Made by a program: the position numbers and the translations under genes. A stretch of 64,000 nt of DNA from Rhizobium sp. NZLR1 (GTDB lineage: Bacteria; Pseudomonadota; Alphaproteobacteria; Rhizobiales; Rhizobiaceae), in NCBI RefSeq assembly GCF_017357385.1, contig NZ_CP071634.1:310001-374000 (forward strand), read 5' to 3'. The notes under the pieces were generated by a model, which saw nothing but the letters and a program-made list of their open reading frames with translations, searched no databases and had not been told where the DNA came from. Shown piece after piece: positions 38,284 through 47,940 of this stretch; the first letter of the stretch is position 1, and each line of letters opens with the position of its first letter.

Positions 38284-39159
38284 GTGGGAACGGGCTTGGA
38301 TATCTTTTCGACATTGCAGGAAGACAAGAGCAAGCTCTCCCCCTCCGAGAGCCGCATCGCGGAGATCATCGTCAACGACTTCGAGTTCGCCGTGAACGCC
38401 TCGATCATCGAGCTCGCGGAACGGGCCGAGGTATCGCCGCCGACCGTCACCCGCTTTTGCCGGCGGCTGGGCTGCGAGAGTTTTTCCGACTTCAAGGTGC
38501 AGCTCGCCCGGACCGCCCATATCGGCGTTCGTTATCTGAAACCGGAATCGAAAAGCACCGATCCGGCCGATGTCGCCCAGGATATCATCACCAAGGCCCA
38601 GAACGCGCTGTTTCTGCTGCACCGGTCGCTTGATCTTGCGGCGATCGAAGCCGCCGTTTCTCACATCGCCAAGGCCGATATGATCTATGCCTTCGGCTCG
38701 GGCGGCAATTCGTCGATGATCGCCGACGAGCTGCAGAACCGGCTGTTCCGTCTCGGGCTTCGCATCACCGCCAGTTCCGATCACAGCATGCAGCTGATGA
38801 TGGCGGCCGCGGCGAAGCCGGGCGACGTGCTGATCGGCTCGTCCTTCTCAGGGCGCAATATGGAACTGGTGCGGGCCTTCGAGCTTGCCCGCGGGGCCAA
38901 GGTGAAGACCATTGCCCTGACCCAGACGGCAAGCCCGGTTGCCAAGGCTGCCGAAATCGTCGTGCCGATCGACCTTCCCGAAGGTAACAACATCTATCGC
39001 CCGACCTCGACACGCATCGCCTACATCGCGACGGTCGATATTCTGTCGAGCCTGGTCGCCTATGCGGTGCAGCCGAAGGCGACGACCACGCTGCGGCGCA
39101 TCAAGCAGCAGCTCGTCCTCCACCGCGACGGCGACGACCGGCAATTGCTTGGAGATTGA
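38284..39159 (+). CDS. RpiR/MurR-family regulator (HTH + SIS)
   Basis: 291 residues with GTG start at 38284, preceded by GAGGAATAAGG. RpiR winged helix at about 20-80 (ELAERAEVSPPTVTRFCRRL), SIS domain at about 125-260 (YAFGSGGNSSMIADELQNRL; LIGSSFSGRNMELVRA). It should sense a phosphosugar or amino compound. As part of the ridA-SDR-MFS operon, and with shared upstream motifs, it may control this operon, the divergent one and the ABC operon at 23.8 kb. Confidence 0.93.
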   Translation: MGTGLDIFSTLQEDKSKLSPSESRIAEIIVNDFEFAVNASIIELAERAEVSPPTVTRFCRRLGCESFSDFKVQLARTAHIGVRYLKPESKSTDPADVAQDIITKAQNALFLLHRSLDLAAIEAAVSHIAKADMIYAFGSGGNSSMIADELQNRLFRLGLRITASSDHSMQLMMAAAAKPGDVLIGSSFSGRNMELVRAFELARGAKVKTIALTQTASPVAKAAEIVVPIDLPEGNNIYRPTSTRIAYIATVDILSSLVAYAVQPKATTTLRRIKQQLVLHRDGDDRQLLGD

Positions 39160-39184
39160 GGTTCATGAACGGGAGCGACAGAAA

Positions 39185-39961
39185 ATGACGAAGTCGATAG
39201 CGATCGTCACCGGTGCTGCGGGCGATATCGGTGCTGCGATCGCCGCGCGGCTCGCCGATGACCACGATGTCGTGTTGCTCGCCGATATCGATGCTGCCGC
39301 TGCGGCTGCCGTGGCCTCAAAGCTCGGGCCGGACAATCGCTTCGTGGCCGTCGGATGTGACGTGACCAGCGAGGCGAGCATTGCGGAACTGGTCAGACGC
39401 GCCGCCGACGCCGGCGTGGTGCGAACGCTGGTCAATAATGCCGGGGCTGCCCGTGCGACAAGCCTTCACGAGACGACGCCCGAAATCTGGCGAGCGGACA
39501 TTGCGCTCAATCTCGAAGCGGCATTCCTGTGTTTTCGCGCCGTCGAGCCGATGCTGAAGGCGTCGAAAGGGTCCGTCGTCAACATCGCCTCGGTCAACGG
39601 CATGAATGTCTTCGGACACCCGGCCTATAGCGCCGCCAAGGCCGGGCTTCTGCATTTCACCCGGCTGGTCGCCGTCGAATACGGCAAGTTCGGCATCCGC
39701 TCCAACGCCGTCGCCCCCGGCACGGTGAAGACGCAGGCCTGGGAGAAACGCGCCGCCGCCAATCCGAATGTTTTCGAGGAAGCCCGCCGCTGGTATCCGC
39801 TGCAGCGGGTCGTCGATCCCCAGGATGTCGCCAATGCCGTTGGCTTCCTTGCCGGTCCGCTCGCCGCAGCGATCACGGGCGTCTGCCTGCCCGTCGATTG
39901 CGGCCTGACGGCCGGCCAGGCCGAGCTGGCGCGGACCTTTTCCCAATCGGAACATTACTGA
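39185..39961 (+). CDS. SDR-family oxidoreductase
   Basis: 258 residues from ATG at 39185 (MTKSIAIVTGAAGDIGAAIA), not the upstream frame. The TGAAGDIG cofactor loop, NNAG, and Y-x3-K in HPAYSAAKAGLLHFTRL are intact, as is the C-terminal DPQDVANAVGFLAGP. Classical SDR, probably acting on a keto or hydroxy acid from the amino-compound pathway. It lies between the RpiR gene and the MFS gene in one direction. Confidence 0.92.
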   Translation: MTKSIAIVTGAAGDIGAAIAARLADDHDVVLLADIDAAAAAAVASKLGPDNRFVAVGCDVTSEASIAELVRRAADAGVVRTLVNNAGAARATSLHETTPEIWRADIALNLEAAFLCFRAVEPMLKASKGSVVNIASVNGMNVFGHPAYSAAKAGLLHFTRLVAVEYGKFGIRSNAVAPGTVKTQAWEKRAAANPNVFEEARRWYPLQRVVDPQDVANAVGFLAGPLAAAITGVCLPVDCGLTAGQAELARTFSQSEHY

Positions 39962-39976
39962 CATTCAGATGAGCGC

Positions 39977-41200
39977 ATGAGCCGCCTTTTCCCCGACGTC
40001 TTCCGCAATCCGGCGATCCGCGCCAGCATGATCGCCATTTTCACCTTCGGAATGGCAGGCGCAATGACCGCGCCCTATCGTTCGATCGTGGGCATCCGCG
40101 AATTGGGCTTGAGCGACGGCCTCTATTCCGTGCTGAGCTTCGCCTCGGCGGCCGTGAACGTGGTCATCAGCATCCTGCTCGGCAATCTCGCCGATCGGCT
40201 CGGCGAGTACCGTTCGGCGATGATCGGCGCCTGCATCTTCGGCATCGTCGGCTACGGCATGGTCTATACCTTTCCGAGCGCGGCGGTCTTCATCATCAGC
40301 GGGTTGCTGCCGCTGCCGATCTACGGGGCTTTGAATTCGCTGCTGTTTGCCAATGCACGCGCGGCGATGCACGGCATGAACCGGAGCGAGATGGTGACGG
40401 CCAACTCCGGCGCGCGCGCCATGATCTCGCTCTCCTGGGTGCTGATTCCGGGGATCACCGGCCTGCTGCTTTCGGGCGCATCTAGCATGCTGCCGGCCTA
40501 TCTCTTTGCCGCCATCTCCTGCCTTCTCTGCCAGGGCATCATCCTCTTCGCCTTGCCGAAACGGGTGGGAACGGAGATGGCCGCGGTTCATCATCTCACC
40601 TATCTCGGCGCCCTGCGGCAGGTGATTTCGCCGCGGATTTCGGCGCATATCGCCGGTGTGGCGCTGATCACCAGCACGCTGCATCTGAACGACGCCCTTC
40701 TGCCGTTGATCGCCACCGGTGCTGCCCATGGCGCGCTCAGCGATGTCGGCATTCTTGTCGGCATCGTCGCCTTGCTGGAAATCGTCTTCATCATCGTCTG
40801 GTCGCGGATTGCACGGAAGACGGGGCAGATGACGGCGCTTGCGGCCGGCACCATCATCTATGCGGTGTTCCTCAGCCTTCTCGGCTTTGCCTCGCAGCCG
40901 TGGCACCTCTACGCGCTGACCTTGATCGCCGGCATCGGCGCCGCGGCGATCATCAGCATTCCGATCACCTATCTGCAGGATCTGATCGCCGATCGGCCGG
41001 GCCTCGGCAGCGCGCTGATCTCCGTCAATATCTTTGCCAGCGCCGGGATCGGCGCGCTGGTCTTTGCCGCCGGCACGTGGATGACAGGTTATTCCGGGAC
41101 CGCCATCATGAGCGCTGTCACCGGCCTGTCGGGCATAACGATCCTCGGCCTGCTGCAGAGACGCAATGCCGTTGCGCCGGTTGACGCCGGGGTTCAATAG
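39977..41200 (+). CDS. MFS transporter
   Basis: 407 residues with twelve hydrophobic segments. MSRLFPDVFRNPAIRASMIA opens it, and the loop GNLADRLGEYRSAMIGA is the MFS A-motif. It resembles sugar-efflux (SetA-like) carriers more than importers (inference from the pattern). It closes the ridA-RpiR-SDR-MFS run. Confidence 0.87.
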   Translation: MSRLFPDVFRNPAIRASMIAIFTFGMAGAMTAPYRSIVGIRELGLSDGLYSVLSFASAAVNVVISILLGNLADRLGEYRSAMIGACIFGIVGYGMVYTFPSAAVFIISGLLPLPIYGALNSLLFANARAAMHGMNRSEMVTANSGARAMISLSWVLIPGITGLLLSGASSMLPAYLFAAISCLLCQGIILFALPKRVGTEMAAVHHLTYLGALRQVISPRISAHIAGVALITSTLHLNDALLPLIATGAAHGALSDVGILVGIVALLEIVFIIVWSRIARKTGQMTALAAGTIIYAVFLSLLGFASQPWHLYALTLIAGIGAAAIISIPITYLQDLIADRPGLGSALISVNIFASAGIGALVFAAGTWMTGYSGTAIMSAVTGLSGITILGLLQRRNAVAPVDAGVQ

Positions 41201-41275
41201 GCCTGACGAAGAATGCGGCTTTCATCGTTTTCCATCTTGTGACAAGGGTGGGGCACCATTTGCTTTGAAGGCGAC

Positions 41276-42478
41276 ATGAAGGCGATCTCCGGCACCAATC
41301 TCGAGCAGGCCAAATCTCACAACCGGCGTGTGGTGATCGAGGCCGTGCGGACGAACGGTCCGTTGTCGCGCGCGGCGATCGCGCGGATGACGGCGCTGAC
41401 TGCCCAGACCGTATCCAACATCGTCGAGGAGCTGGAGAAGTCGCATCTTCTCGTCCCGGCCGAGGCACAGAAGCTGGCGCGCGGCCAGCCGATCATCCCC
41501 TATTCGATCAATCCCGCCGGCGCCTATTCGATCGGCCTCGAACTTGGCCGTCAACGGGCAAGCGGGGTTCTGACGGATCTCTCCGGTGCCGTCTGTGCGC
41601 GCATCGAGCGCCACGTCGAACATGCCGATCCGCAAAGGGCAATGCCCGCCCTGCAGGCGATCGTCGAGGATCTGCAGCAGGCCTTCGCCTTCGACCGAAA
41701 CCGGCTGCTCGGCGTCGGCATGGCCCTGCCCGGCCGCTATGCCGATGGCGGCATCACCTCTCTCAGCCCGCAGAACCTGCCCGGCTGGCAGGATTTTCCC
41801 GTCGGGCATGAGCTGGAACAGCGGGTCAAGGTGCCGGTGCTGGTCGAAAACGATGCGACGGCGGCGGCGATCGGCGAGCGTCTTCATGGCGTCGCCCGCG
41901 GCTTGGGCAGCTTCGTCTATCTGTTTCTTGCCGGCGGCGGCGGCATCGGCGCCGGAATGTTCCTCGACGGCCACCTCTACAAGGGCAGCCGCAACAATGC
42001 CGGCGAGATCGGCCATATCATCGTCGAGCCGCACGGCAAGCTCTGCAGCTGCGGCAAGCGCGGCTGCCTGGACCGCTACATCTCGCCGACCGTCGCCTAC
42101 GAATTCATGGGCATTGCCAATGCCGAGGAGCTGTCTTCAGACGATCTCGACGCGCGGATCGCCAAGGGCGGCGAAGGCCTGGACGCCTGGCTCGATCAGG
42201 CCGTCCAGCCGCTGCGGCAGACGCTCGACTTCCTCGAACTTGCCTTCGACCCGCAGACCATCGTGCTCGGCGGCAGCGTATCGACCTTGCTGATGCGCCG
42301 GCTCGCAGAACGGCTGGAGCCGCTGCACGTCCCGATCGATCCCGGCCAGAAGCGGACCATCCCCCGCGTCATGATCGGCATGACCGGCAAGGATACCGCC
42401 ATCCTCGGCGCCGCCGCCCTGCCGATCTTTTCCGAAACCAATCCGCGCTTCGACGTTCTGCAAAAGCCGGTCGGCTAA
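41276..42478 (+). CDS. ROK-family transcriptional regulator/sugar kinase-like protein
   Basis: 400 residues: winged helix at about 20-75 (RAAIARMTALTAQTVSNIVE), then the ROK domain with GVGMALPGRYADGG and the zinc site CSCGKRGCLDRY. The ATP-binding and sugar-binding halves look complete, but the N-terminal HTH makes it a XylR/NagC-type repressor, not a plain kinase. GAAGG precedes the ATG. It may control the MFS gene 75 bases upstream or the GH20 gene further on. Confidence 0.92.
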   Translation: MKAISGTNLEQAKSHNRRVVIEAVRTNGPLSRAAIARMTALTAQTVSNIVEELEKSHLLVPAEAQKLARGQPIIPYSINPAGAYSIGLELGRQRASGVLTDLSGAVCARIERHVEHADPQRAMPALQAIVEDLQQAFAFDRNRLLGVGMALPGRYADGGITSLSPQNLPGWQDFPVGHELEQRVKVPVLVENDATAAAIGERLHGVARGLGSFVYLFLAGGGGIGAGMFLDGHLYKGSRNNAGEIGHIIVEPHGKLCSCGKRGCLDRYISPTVAYEFMGIANAEELSSDDLDARIAKGGEGLDAWLDQAVQPLRQTLDFLELAFDPQTIVLGGSVSTLLMRRLAERLEPLHVPIDPGQKRTIPRVMIGMTGKDTAILGAAALPIFSETNPRFDVLQKPVG

Positions 42479-42480
42479 AT

Positions 42481-42574
42481 TGAGTTTAGCCGATAGCCGG
42501 CTTGGTCGTAGAGCCGGGCTACGGCGCGCGCGGCGACACAGCGACGGTCGACCGGCTATTCAAACAGAATGATA
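42481..42574 (-). repeat. Rhizobial intergenic repeat, copy 2
   Basis: Read on the minus strand it has CATTCTGTT, GGTCGACC and GCGCGCGCCGTAGCC in the same order as copy 1 at 3914-4010. It runs into the last codons of the methyltransferase gene, so the repeat supplies that protein's final residues and its stop (TAG at 42556). Confidence 0.5.
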
Positions 42575-43578
42575 CTTGAAGGAGTCGGCGGCATCGGTTT
42601 GACTGTGACGTCGGCAAGACCGGCCTGTCTTGCCATCTCAGTCAGCTCACTTTGTGTATAAGCCTGGCCCGCCGGGGTGCTGGCGAGCATCTCCCAGGAG
42701 AAAGCTGCCGGAAAAGGCGGCGACACGCGATCTTCGTTCGGCACGAAATCTACCGCGACGATCCGACCATCCTCTGCAAGGCCGGCGATGATCTTTCGCA
42801 ACAGCTGGGCGCATGTCGGCAGATCGAAGTGGTGCAGAAAATTTGGAAGCAGGACGAGATCATAACCCGTGCCCCAATCGACATCGAAGGCGCTGCCGGC
42901 GATCGTCCGGTACCGGTCAGCCACGCCGGCTTTTTCCGCATTCTGCCGCGACAGCTCCAATACGGCGGCCCAATCGATGGCGACGATCTCCGCTGATGGA
43001 AAGGCTTTCGCAATTTCGATCCCGAAAATGCCTGGACCTGCAGCGATGTCCAAGACCTTTTTGGGAGACCTCGGCCAGCCGGAGATTTCGCCGGCCAGTA
43101 TTTTGGCGCTGAGCCCGGTAAAGGAGCCCATGCCGCGCGCAAACTTCAACCAGACGGGATTGTCTGACGACATGTTCGCAAGCCCGGCCGAACCGCCGTT
43201 TCGCACGACGGCGGCCGGATCGCGCAGAAAATTATCCAGTATTTCGGGTGCGGCGACGAACTCGACAGCGGAGCCCATATAGGCCGGCGAATTGCGATCG
43301 AGGAACATTCTGGTCGCGGGAGTCATCCGGTACTGTCCGCTCTCCTTTGTCAGGAAACCATGTACCACGAGGTAGTCGCACAGGATGCGCACTCCACGTT
43401 CCGAGGCGCTTGTTGCCGAGGCCAACAAGGCTGCCGTTTTGCCCTCGCCGATATGAGTAAAGAGATCAAGCTCGATGGCCGCCTTGATCGCCGCCGTCTT
43501 TCGGCATGCAAACAGGGCATCGACCACGAGTTCGGGCGACACGACGCCAACATGGGCGTCTTCGACGATTGTTTCCAT
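42556..43578 (-). CDS. SAM-dependent methyltransferase (O-methyltransferase family 2 type)
   Basis: 340 residues: an N-terminal dimerisation winged helix (RKTAAIKAAIELDLFTHIGE), then a Rossmann methyltransferase fold with VLDIAAGPGIFGIEIAKAFP as the SAM site and VLLPNFLHHFD later. This is the layout of acetylserotonin/hydroxyneurosporene-type methyltransferases. Natural-product or small-phenol methylation is likely. It stands alone, and its last codons lie in an intergenic repeat. Confidence 0.9.
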   Translation of the reverse strand: METIVEDAHVGVVSPELVVDALFACRKTAAIKAAIELDLFTHIGEGKTAALLASATSASERGVRILCDYLVVHGFLTKESGQYRMTPATRMFLDRNSPAYMGSAVEFVAAPEILDNFLRDPAAVVRNGGSAGLANMSSDNPVWLKFARGMGSFTGLSAKILAGEISGWPRSPKKVLDIAAGPGIFGIEIAKAFPSAEIVAIDWAAVLELSRQNAEKAGVADRYRTIAGSAFDVDWGTGYDLVLLPNFLHHFDLPTCAQLLRKIIAGLAEDGRIVAVDFVPNEDRVSPPFPAAFSWEMLASTPAGQAYTQSELTEMARQAGLADVTVKPMPPTPSSIILFE

Positions 43579-43892
43579 TGGGATCTCCCAGAGCCCTCGA
43601 TCGTTCTTGCCTGGCAGCTCCAGCCGCAGAAATTATGCGCACATTCGCATATTCTACAATACTTACCACGCTAACCCGATCGGGTGCCCCAACGGCCGAC
43701 CGCCAACCTCGCAGACCTACTCAAAGCGTATGAAAGACGGCTCGGTGGCGCCGACCAGGAACATTCTATCACGGTCCCAATCCTCGCCTTAATGCATGTC
43801 GCCCGGAAGTGTGCAGCGGTTCCGGGATAACGACACGCATAAAAACAAAGGCCTAAAGCGCGTCGCATGAATCAAGTTTGATGCGACGCGCT
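43579..43892. other. 314-base gap, mostly promoter and repeat
   Basis: No supported gene. The left half holds the promoter of the methyltransferase gene; the right third is the RIME-like repeat at 43792-43896. Confidence 0.5.
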
Positions 43893-43896
43893 TTAG
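43792..43896. repeat. RIME-like palindromic repeat with two hairpins
   Basis: Two stem-loops in tandem. The first nests ATGCATGTCG/CGACACGCAT around CCCGGAA/TTCCGGG; the second is a perfect 16-bp stem, CTAAAGCGCGTCGCAT at 43853-43868 with its reverse at 43881-43896. It resembles an abundant Rhizobium intergenic element (from memory). Its end overlaps the stop codon of the GH20 gene and it may act as that gene's transcript end. Confidence 0.7.
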
Positions 43897-45914
43897 GATT
43901 CCTGCAGCCCATAAAGCAGCGGCATCAGCCCTGCCAGCGCCTTGAAACGCTCCCACGACTTGGATGACGGTTTCGTCCAGCCGGTTTCGGCCAGTGCCGA
44001 AAGGCGCGGGAAAACCAGACGGTCGAAAACGGCGCGATCCGTCATCGGTTCCGACCAGATGCAGGCCTGGATGCCGAGCAGTTTTTGTTTCTGGCTCGCT
44101 GTCCAGCCGCCGATGGGATCGAAGGTGTAGAGCTTTTCCGCATCCGAAGTCCCCGCCCAACTGGCGCCGGGCTCATCCCAGTCGGGCCTGAGCGCCATAT
44201 CGAGGTAATAGACCTGCCCGGGGCAGACGACCATCTCGTAGCCGCGTTCGGCGAGTTCGGCCGAGACCTCGACATTGCGCCAGCTGCAGAGATAGCTCTT
44301 CGCTTTGTCGATGACATCGCCGTGCGCCGCCTCTTCCCATCCGCCGGTGATGCAGCCCTTGCTCGCCAGGAAGCGCTGGACTCGGTTCAGGAATTCCGCC
44401 TGCAGGACGGCCGCACCCGAGCCGTGGATATCGTCGGCGCCGTGGGTGTTGGTCACGACGTTCAGCCGCTTGGCATGCGCATCGGCAACCTCGCCGCCGG
44501 CGACTGTGCGCAGGCGCTCGAGTGCTTCCGGCGAGCCGGACCACGCGCCGAGGGGAACTTCGTCGGCGCCGAGATGGATGGTCTTGAACGGAAAGAGCTC
44601 GATGAGTTCCGTAAGGATGGTCTCGACGATCTCGTAGGTCTTCTCGCGGGCCGGATTGATGCAATTGTCTGGAAAGCCCTGAACCGAATAATAGCTGCCG
44701 ACCTCGGCCGGATCGCGCAGCTCCGGTATCGCCTGCAGCATCGCGTAGCAGTGACCGGGCACATCGATCTCCGGCACGATCTCGATGCCGAAGCTCTTTG
44801 CGTGGGCGACGATCTCGCGGATAGAGGCTTTGGTGTAATAGCCGCCTGTACGGGCCGGGCTGGAACCGAGCAGCGGCGGAACGGCAAGGCCGTGGCCGCG
44901 CCAGGCGCCGATCTCGGTCAGGGCGGGATAGGCGTCGATCTCGACGCGCCAGGCCTCGTCGTCGGAAAGATGCCAGTGGAAACGATTGAGCTTGTTCCAG
45001 GCCAGCACCGCCAGCAGCTTCTTGATCTCGGCTTCGCCGTAAAATTGGCGGGCGACATCGAGATGCAGGCCGCGCCAGCTCATCGACGGCTCGTCGACAA
45101 TTTCGCCCGAGGCCGGAAACCGGAAGACACCGGGATGCAGCCTTGCACCGCGCCAGATCTGGCCAAGTGTCACGAGGCCATAGAGAAAGCCGGTCCGGCT
45201 GCTTGCCTCGATCGTGATCGTCTCACCCTCGAAGCTCAGCCGATAGGCCTCCGGACTGAGCCCTGCGGCATCTTTCAGGGCAACCGGGACCGCGCCTTCC
45301 GCCTCAGTCCGCACGATGCCTTCGACGGCGAAGAGATGCTCCACCAGCGCCGCGAAGCTTCGCGCCGCCTCCTCCCCTTCCCCGCTCCGTGCCTGCGGCG
45401 CAAAACCGGCCGGCAGCGGCTGGCGCGAGGTGACGGCCACATGGTTCGGCCAAGGGATGATCGACACCTGGACGGGCGCATTGACGGGTACCGGATAGAT
45501 CTCGGCGCCGCGTTTCAGCGGCGCATTGCTGACCGAAGAGCGCGTCGGCTCGATACCGAGCACGATGGTGCTGCCGTCGGAAAGCGCGAGATAGGCGCTC
45601 GTCGCGCCGTCCGTCCAATGACGGAAATCCCGGCTCAGCGCGTAGACCGATATCGTCCACGTCTCGCCGGCGCCGAGTATGAAATTGGCCGGCGGCTGGA
45701 ATTCGGTGAAATTCGAGATCCGCTGTGAGACCGTTGCGCCCTCGACGCGTCCGGCCGGATCGACGCGGCCCGGACCGCTGACGCAGAGCGAGAAATTCGA
45801 AAGCGGCTCGGCGCCGAGATTTTTGAGGCGCAGGACGTAGGAAAAATCCTTGCCATCCGCAGCCGGGTTCCAAAGGGTTTCGAGCCGCAGGTTTTTCGGT
45901 CGCGGTGTGGACAT
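43893..45914 (-). CDS. GH20 beta-N-acetylhexosaminidase
   Basis: 673 residues without a signal peptide. An N-terminal beta domain (1-150) precedes GH20b and the catalytic barrel, with the D451-E452 pair in TIHLGADEVPLGAW and HWHLSDDEAWRVEIDAYP at 314-330. The assisting aspartate and acid glutamate are thus present. It should remove terminal GlcNAc or GalNAc from chito-oligomers or glycans, in the cytoplasm by this sequence. The stop overlaps the RIME-like repeat. It is divergent from the DHA2 exporter. Confidence 0.93.
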   Translation of the reverse strand: MSTPRPKNLRLETLWNPAADGKDFSYVLRLKNLGAEPLSNFSLCVSGPGRVDPAGRVEGATVSQRISNFTEFQPPANFILGAGETWTISVYALSRDFRHWTDGATSAYLALSDGSTIVLGIEPTRSSVSNAPLKRGAEIYPVPVNAPVQVSIIPWPNHVAVTSRQPLPAGFAPQARSGEGEEAARSFAALVEHLFAVEGIVRTEAEGAVPVALKDAAGLSPEAYRLSFEGETITIEASSRTGFLYGLVTLGQIWRGARLHPGVFRFPASGEIVDEPSMSWRGLHLDVARQFYGEAEIKKLLAVLAWNKLNRFHWHLSDDEAWRVEIDAYPALTEIGAWRGHGLAVPPLLGSSPARTGGYYTKASIREIVAHAKSFGIEIVPEIDVPGHCYAMLQAIPELRDPAEVGSYYSVQGFPDNCINPAREKTYEIVETILTELIELFPFKTIHLGADEVPLGAWSGSPEALERLRTVAGGEVADAHAKRLNVVTNTHGADDIHGSGAAVLQAEFLNRVQRFLASKGCITGGWEEAAHGDVIDKAKSYLCSWRNVEVSAELAERGYEMVVCPGQVYYLDMALRPDWDEPGASWAGTSDAEKLYTFDPIGGWTASQKQKLLGIQACIWSEPMTDRAVFDRLVFPRLSALAETGWTKPSSKSWERFKALAGLMPLLYGLQES

Positions 45915-46285
45915 GGTCTCTCTTCCTCTTGAAAATCAGGGCTTGAACATTCCAGCGCAGTGCCGGAAGCGAATTGGAGTTTGAAGTCAATCAAATTGAT
46001 TTAATATCGATAGCCAATTTTTCGCCGGCGCGTCAATTGCCGATCTCAAATCTTCCGCAAGTCACCGTCGGGTGGGTCTTGATGAGCTTCATTCAGAAAT
46101 TGGCCGGTGGACCGAAGGCGCAGAGCGATCGCATTTGGTGACGAAGCAGCCAATCCGTGCGTAGCAGACACCTTCGCGGCAACTGCCGGACATCCGGCCA
46201 AAGATGGCTCTTTGCCCCGATATGCCTGTTGACTGTCGATCGTCTCGATCGCAAACATGATCGGTATTGTCACCGGGATCATCGC
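45915..46285. promoter_or_regulatory. Divergent promoter region (371 bases)
   Basis: No supported gene. A/T-rich TCAATCAAATTGATTTAATA near 45988 may belong to the GH20 promoter: TCAAATTGATT there is a near palindrome. A 19-codon frame at 46084 is too short and unlike anything known. Confidence 0.4.
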
Positions 46286-47827
46286 ATGTCGCAACGACGC
46301 CAATCTGCCCGTCCCGGTGAAACGCCCGCCATCGTGTGGCTCGGCTTCATCGCCATGTGCATCGGCATGTTCATGGCGATCCTCGACGTCCAGGTGGTGG
46401 CGACCTCGCTGCCGACCATCCAGTCGGCGCTGGGTATCGATCCGGATCAGATGAGCTGGATACAGACGGCCTATCTTATCGCCGAAGTGGTGGCGATCCC
46501 GCTGACCGGCCTGCTGACGCGGCTTTTGACGATGCGGTGGCTGTTCGTTACCGCCATCAGCCTGTTCGTCGCAGCTTCCGCCGGCTGCGCTGCCAGCGGC
46601 AGCTTCGGTGAGCTGGTGGCCTGGCGGGTGCTGCAGGGCTTTTCCGGCGGAACCTTGATCCCCTCGGTGTTTTCGGCCGTGTTCATTCTTTTCCCCAACG
46701 AGCGGCAGGCGCTGGCGACGACGATCGCCGGCGTGCTTGCGGTGCTGGCGCCGACCGTCGGGCCGATCGTCGGCGGATGGCTGACCGAGACCTATTCCTG
46801 GCACTGGCTGTTCCTGATCAACATCCTTCCGGGCATTGCCTCGGCAATCCTGGCGGCTCGCTTCCTGCCGCGACAGGCGGCCGATCCGTCGGAGCTCAGG
46901 CATCTCGACGGCCTGTCTCTTTTCTTGATGGCGACAGCGCTGACGACGCTGGAACTCAGCTTGAAAGAGGCGCCGACCAGCGGCTGGGCCTCTGCCTATG
47001 TGCTCAGCCTGCTCACGGTCTGCCTGGCGTCTGGGGGCGTTTTCATCCGGCGAACGCTGCGCCGCAGCCGGCCGATCGTCGATCTCGGCAATTTCACTGA
47101 CCGGAATTTTCTCGTCGGCTCGGTTCTGAGCTTCGTGCTTGGTATCGGCCTGTTCGGCTCGGTCTACCTGATGCCGGTCTTTCTCGCTTTTGTCAGGGGC
47201 CACGACGCCCTTGAGATCGGCATGACGATGCTGGTCACCGGCATCGCCCAGCTGATCACGGCGCCGGTCGCCGTCGCGCTGGAGAAGCGTTTGGATGCGC
47301 GGCTGCTGTCGGCCGCCGGTTTCGCCCTGTTTGCCATCGGCGTCGGCATGAGCGCCTTTCAGGATCCGCGTTCGGATTACGACGCGATGTTCTGGCCGCA
47401 GGTCGTGCGCGGCGTCGCCATCATGTTCTGTCTGTTGCCGCCGACGCGGCTGGCGCTCGGCACGCTCCCGGCCGATCGCATTCCCGATGCCAGCGGTCTT
47501 TTCAATCTGATGCGCAATCTCGGCGGGGCGATCGGCATCGCGCTGATCGACACCATCATCTACACCCGCTCGGAACCACTGGGCCAAGCCCTCTGGGCGC
47601 GCCTTCAGGCCGGCGACATCGAGGCTGCGACCTTCGTCGGCGCTCCGCTTGCGGCCATATCGGGACATAGCGGCAGTTTCGACGCCGATACCACGGCGCT
47701 GCTCGATCCGCTGATCCAGACTGCGGCAAGCGCGCAGGCGATCAACGAAGCCTGGATGGTCATCGCCGTCCTCACTGGCTGCGCTCTGCTTTGCGTGCCC
47801 TTCGCCAGACGGTCGGCGCCGGCGTGA
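46286..47827 (+). CDS. DHA2-family (EmrB/QacA) MFS exporter
   Basis: 513 residues from ATG at 46286 (MSQRRQSARPGETPAIVWLG), with GGGA 8 bases before; the frame upstream to 46157 is rejected. About fourteen hydrophobic segments, with AILDVQVVATSLPTIQSALG and LAVLAPTVGPIVGGWLTETY (motif C) as in drug/H+ antiporters. No EmrA partner is adjacent. Its last 105 bases recur at 48621-48725. Confidence 0.92.
   Translation: MSQRRQSARPGETPAIVWLGFIAMCIGMFMAILDVQVVATSLPTIQSALGIDPDQMSWIQTAYLIAEVVAIPLTGLLTRLLTMRWLFVTAISLFVAASAGCAASGSFGELVAWRVLQGFSGGTLIPSVFSAVFILFPNERQALATTIAGVLAVLAPTVGPIVGGWLTETYSWHWLFLINILPGIASAILAARFLPRQAADPSELRHLDGLSLFLMATALTTLELSLKEAPTSGWASAYVLSLLTVCLASGGVFIRRTLRRSRPIVDLGNFTDRNFLVGSVLSFVLGIGLFGSVYLMPVFLAFVRGHDALEIGMTMLVTGIAQLITAPVAVALEKRLDARLLSAAGFALFAIGVGMSAFQDPRSDYDAMFWPQVVRGVAIMFCLLPPTRLALGTLPADRIPDASGLFNLMRNLGGAIGIALIDTIIYTRSEPLGQALWARLQAGDIEAATFVGAPLAAISGHSGSFDADTTALLDPLIQTAASAQAINEAWMVIAVLTGCALLCVPFARRSAPA
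47723..47827 (+). repeat. 3' end of the DHA2 exporter gene, original copy
   Basis: These 105 bases, encoding the C-terminal residues from AASAQAINEAWMVIAVLTG to the stop, match 48621-48725 at 94 of 105 positions with no gap. The match starts abruptly within a codon of AAS and ends at the stop codon. Confidence 0.85.
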
Positions 47828-47940
47828 AGACCGTCGCTGACGAACCCGCTCTAACTTTAAAGAGAATCAGTCAACAAGCTGAATTTGCACATTCACCACG
47901 CTCTGACCTCGGCTGACTGAAAGAAAACAGGTAAACAGAA

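Noticed and set aside
44085..45728. 547-codon plus-strand open frame
   Set aside because: Antisense of the GH20 gene, which has intact catalytic residues.
46046..47668. 540-codon minus-strand open frame
   Set aside because: Antisense of the DHA2 exporter; composition typical of the complement of a GC-rich membrane protein.
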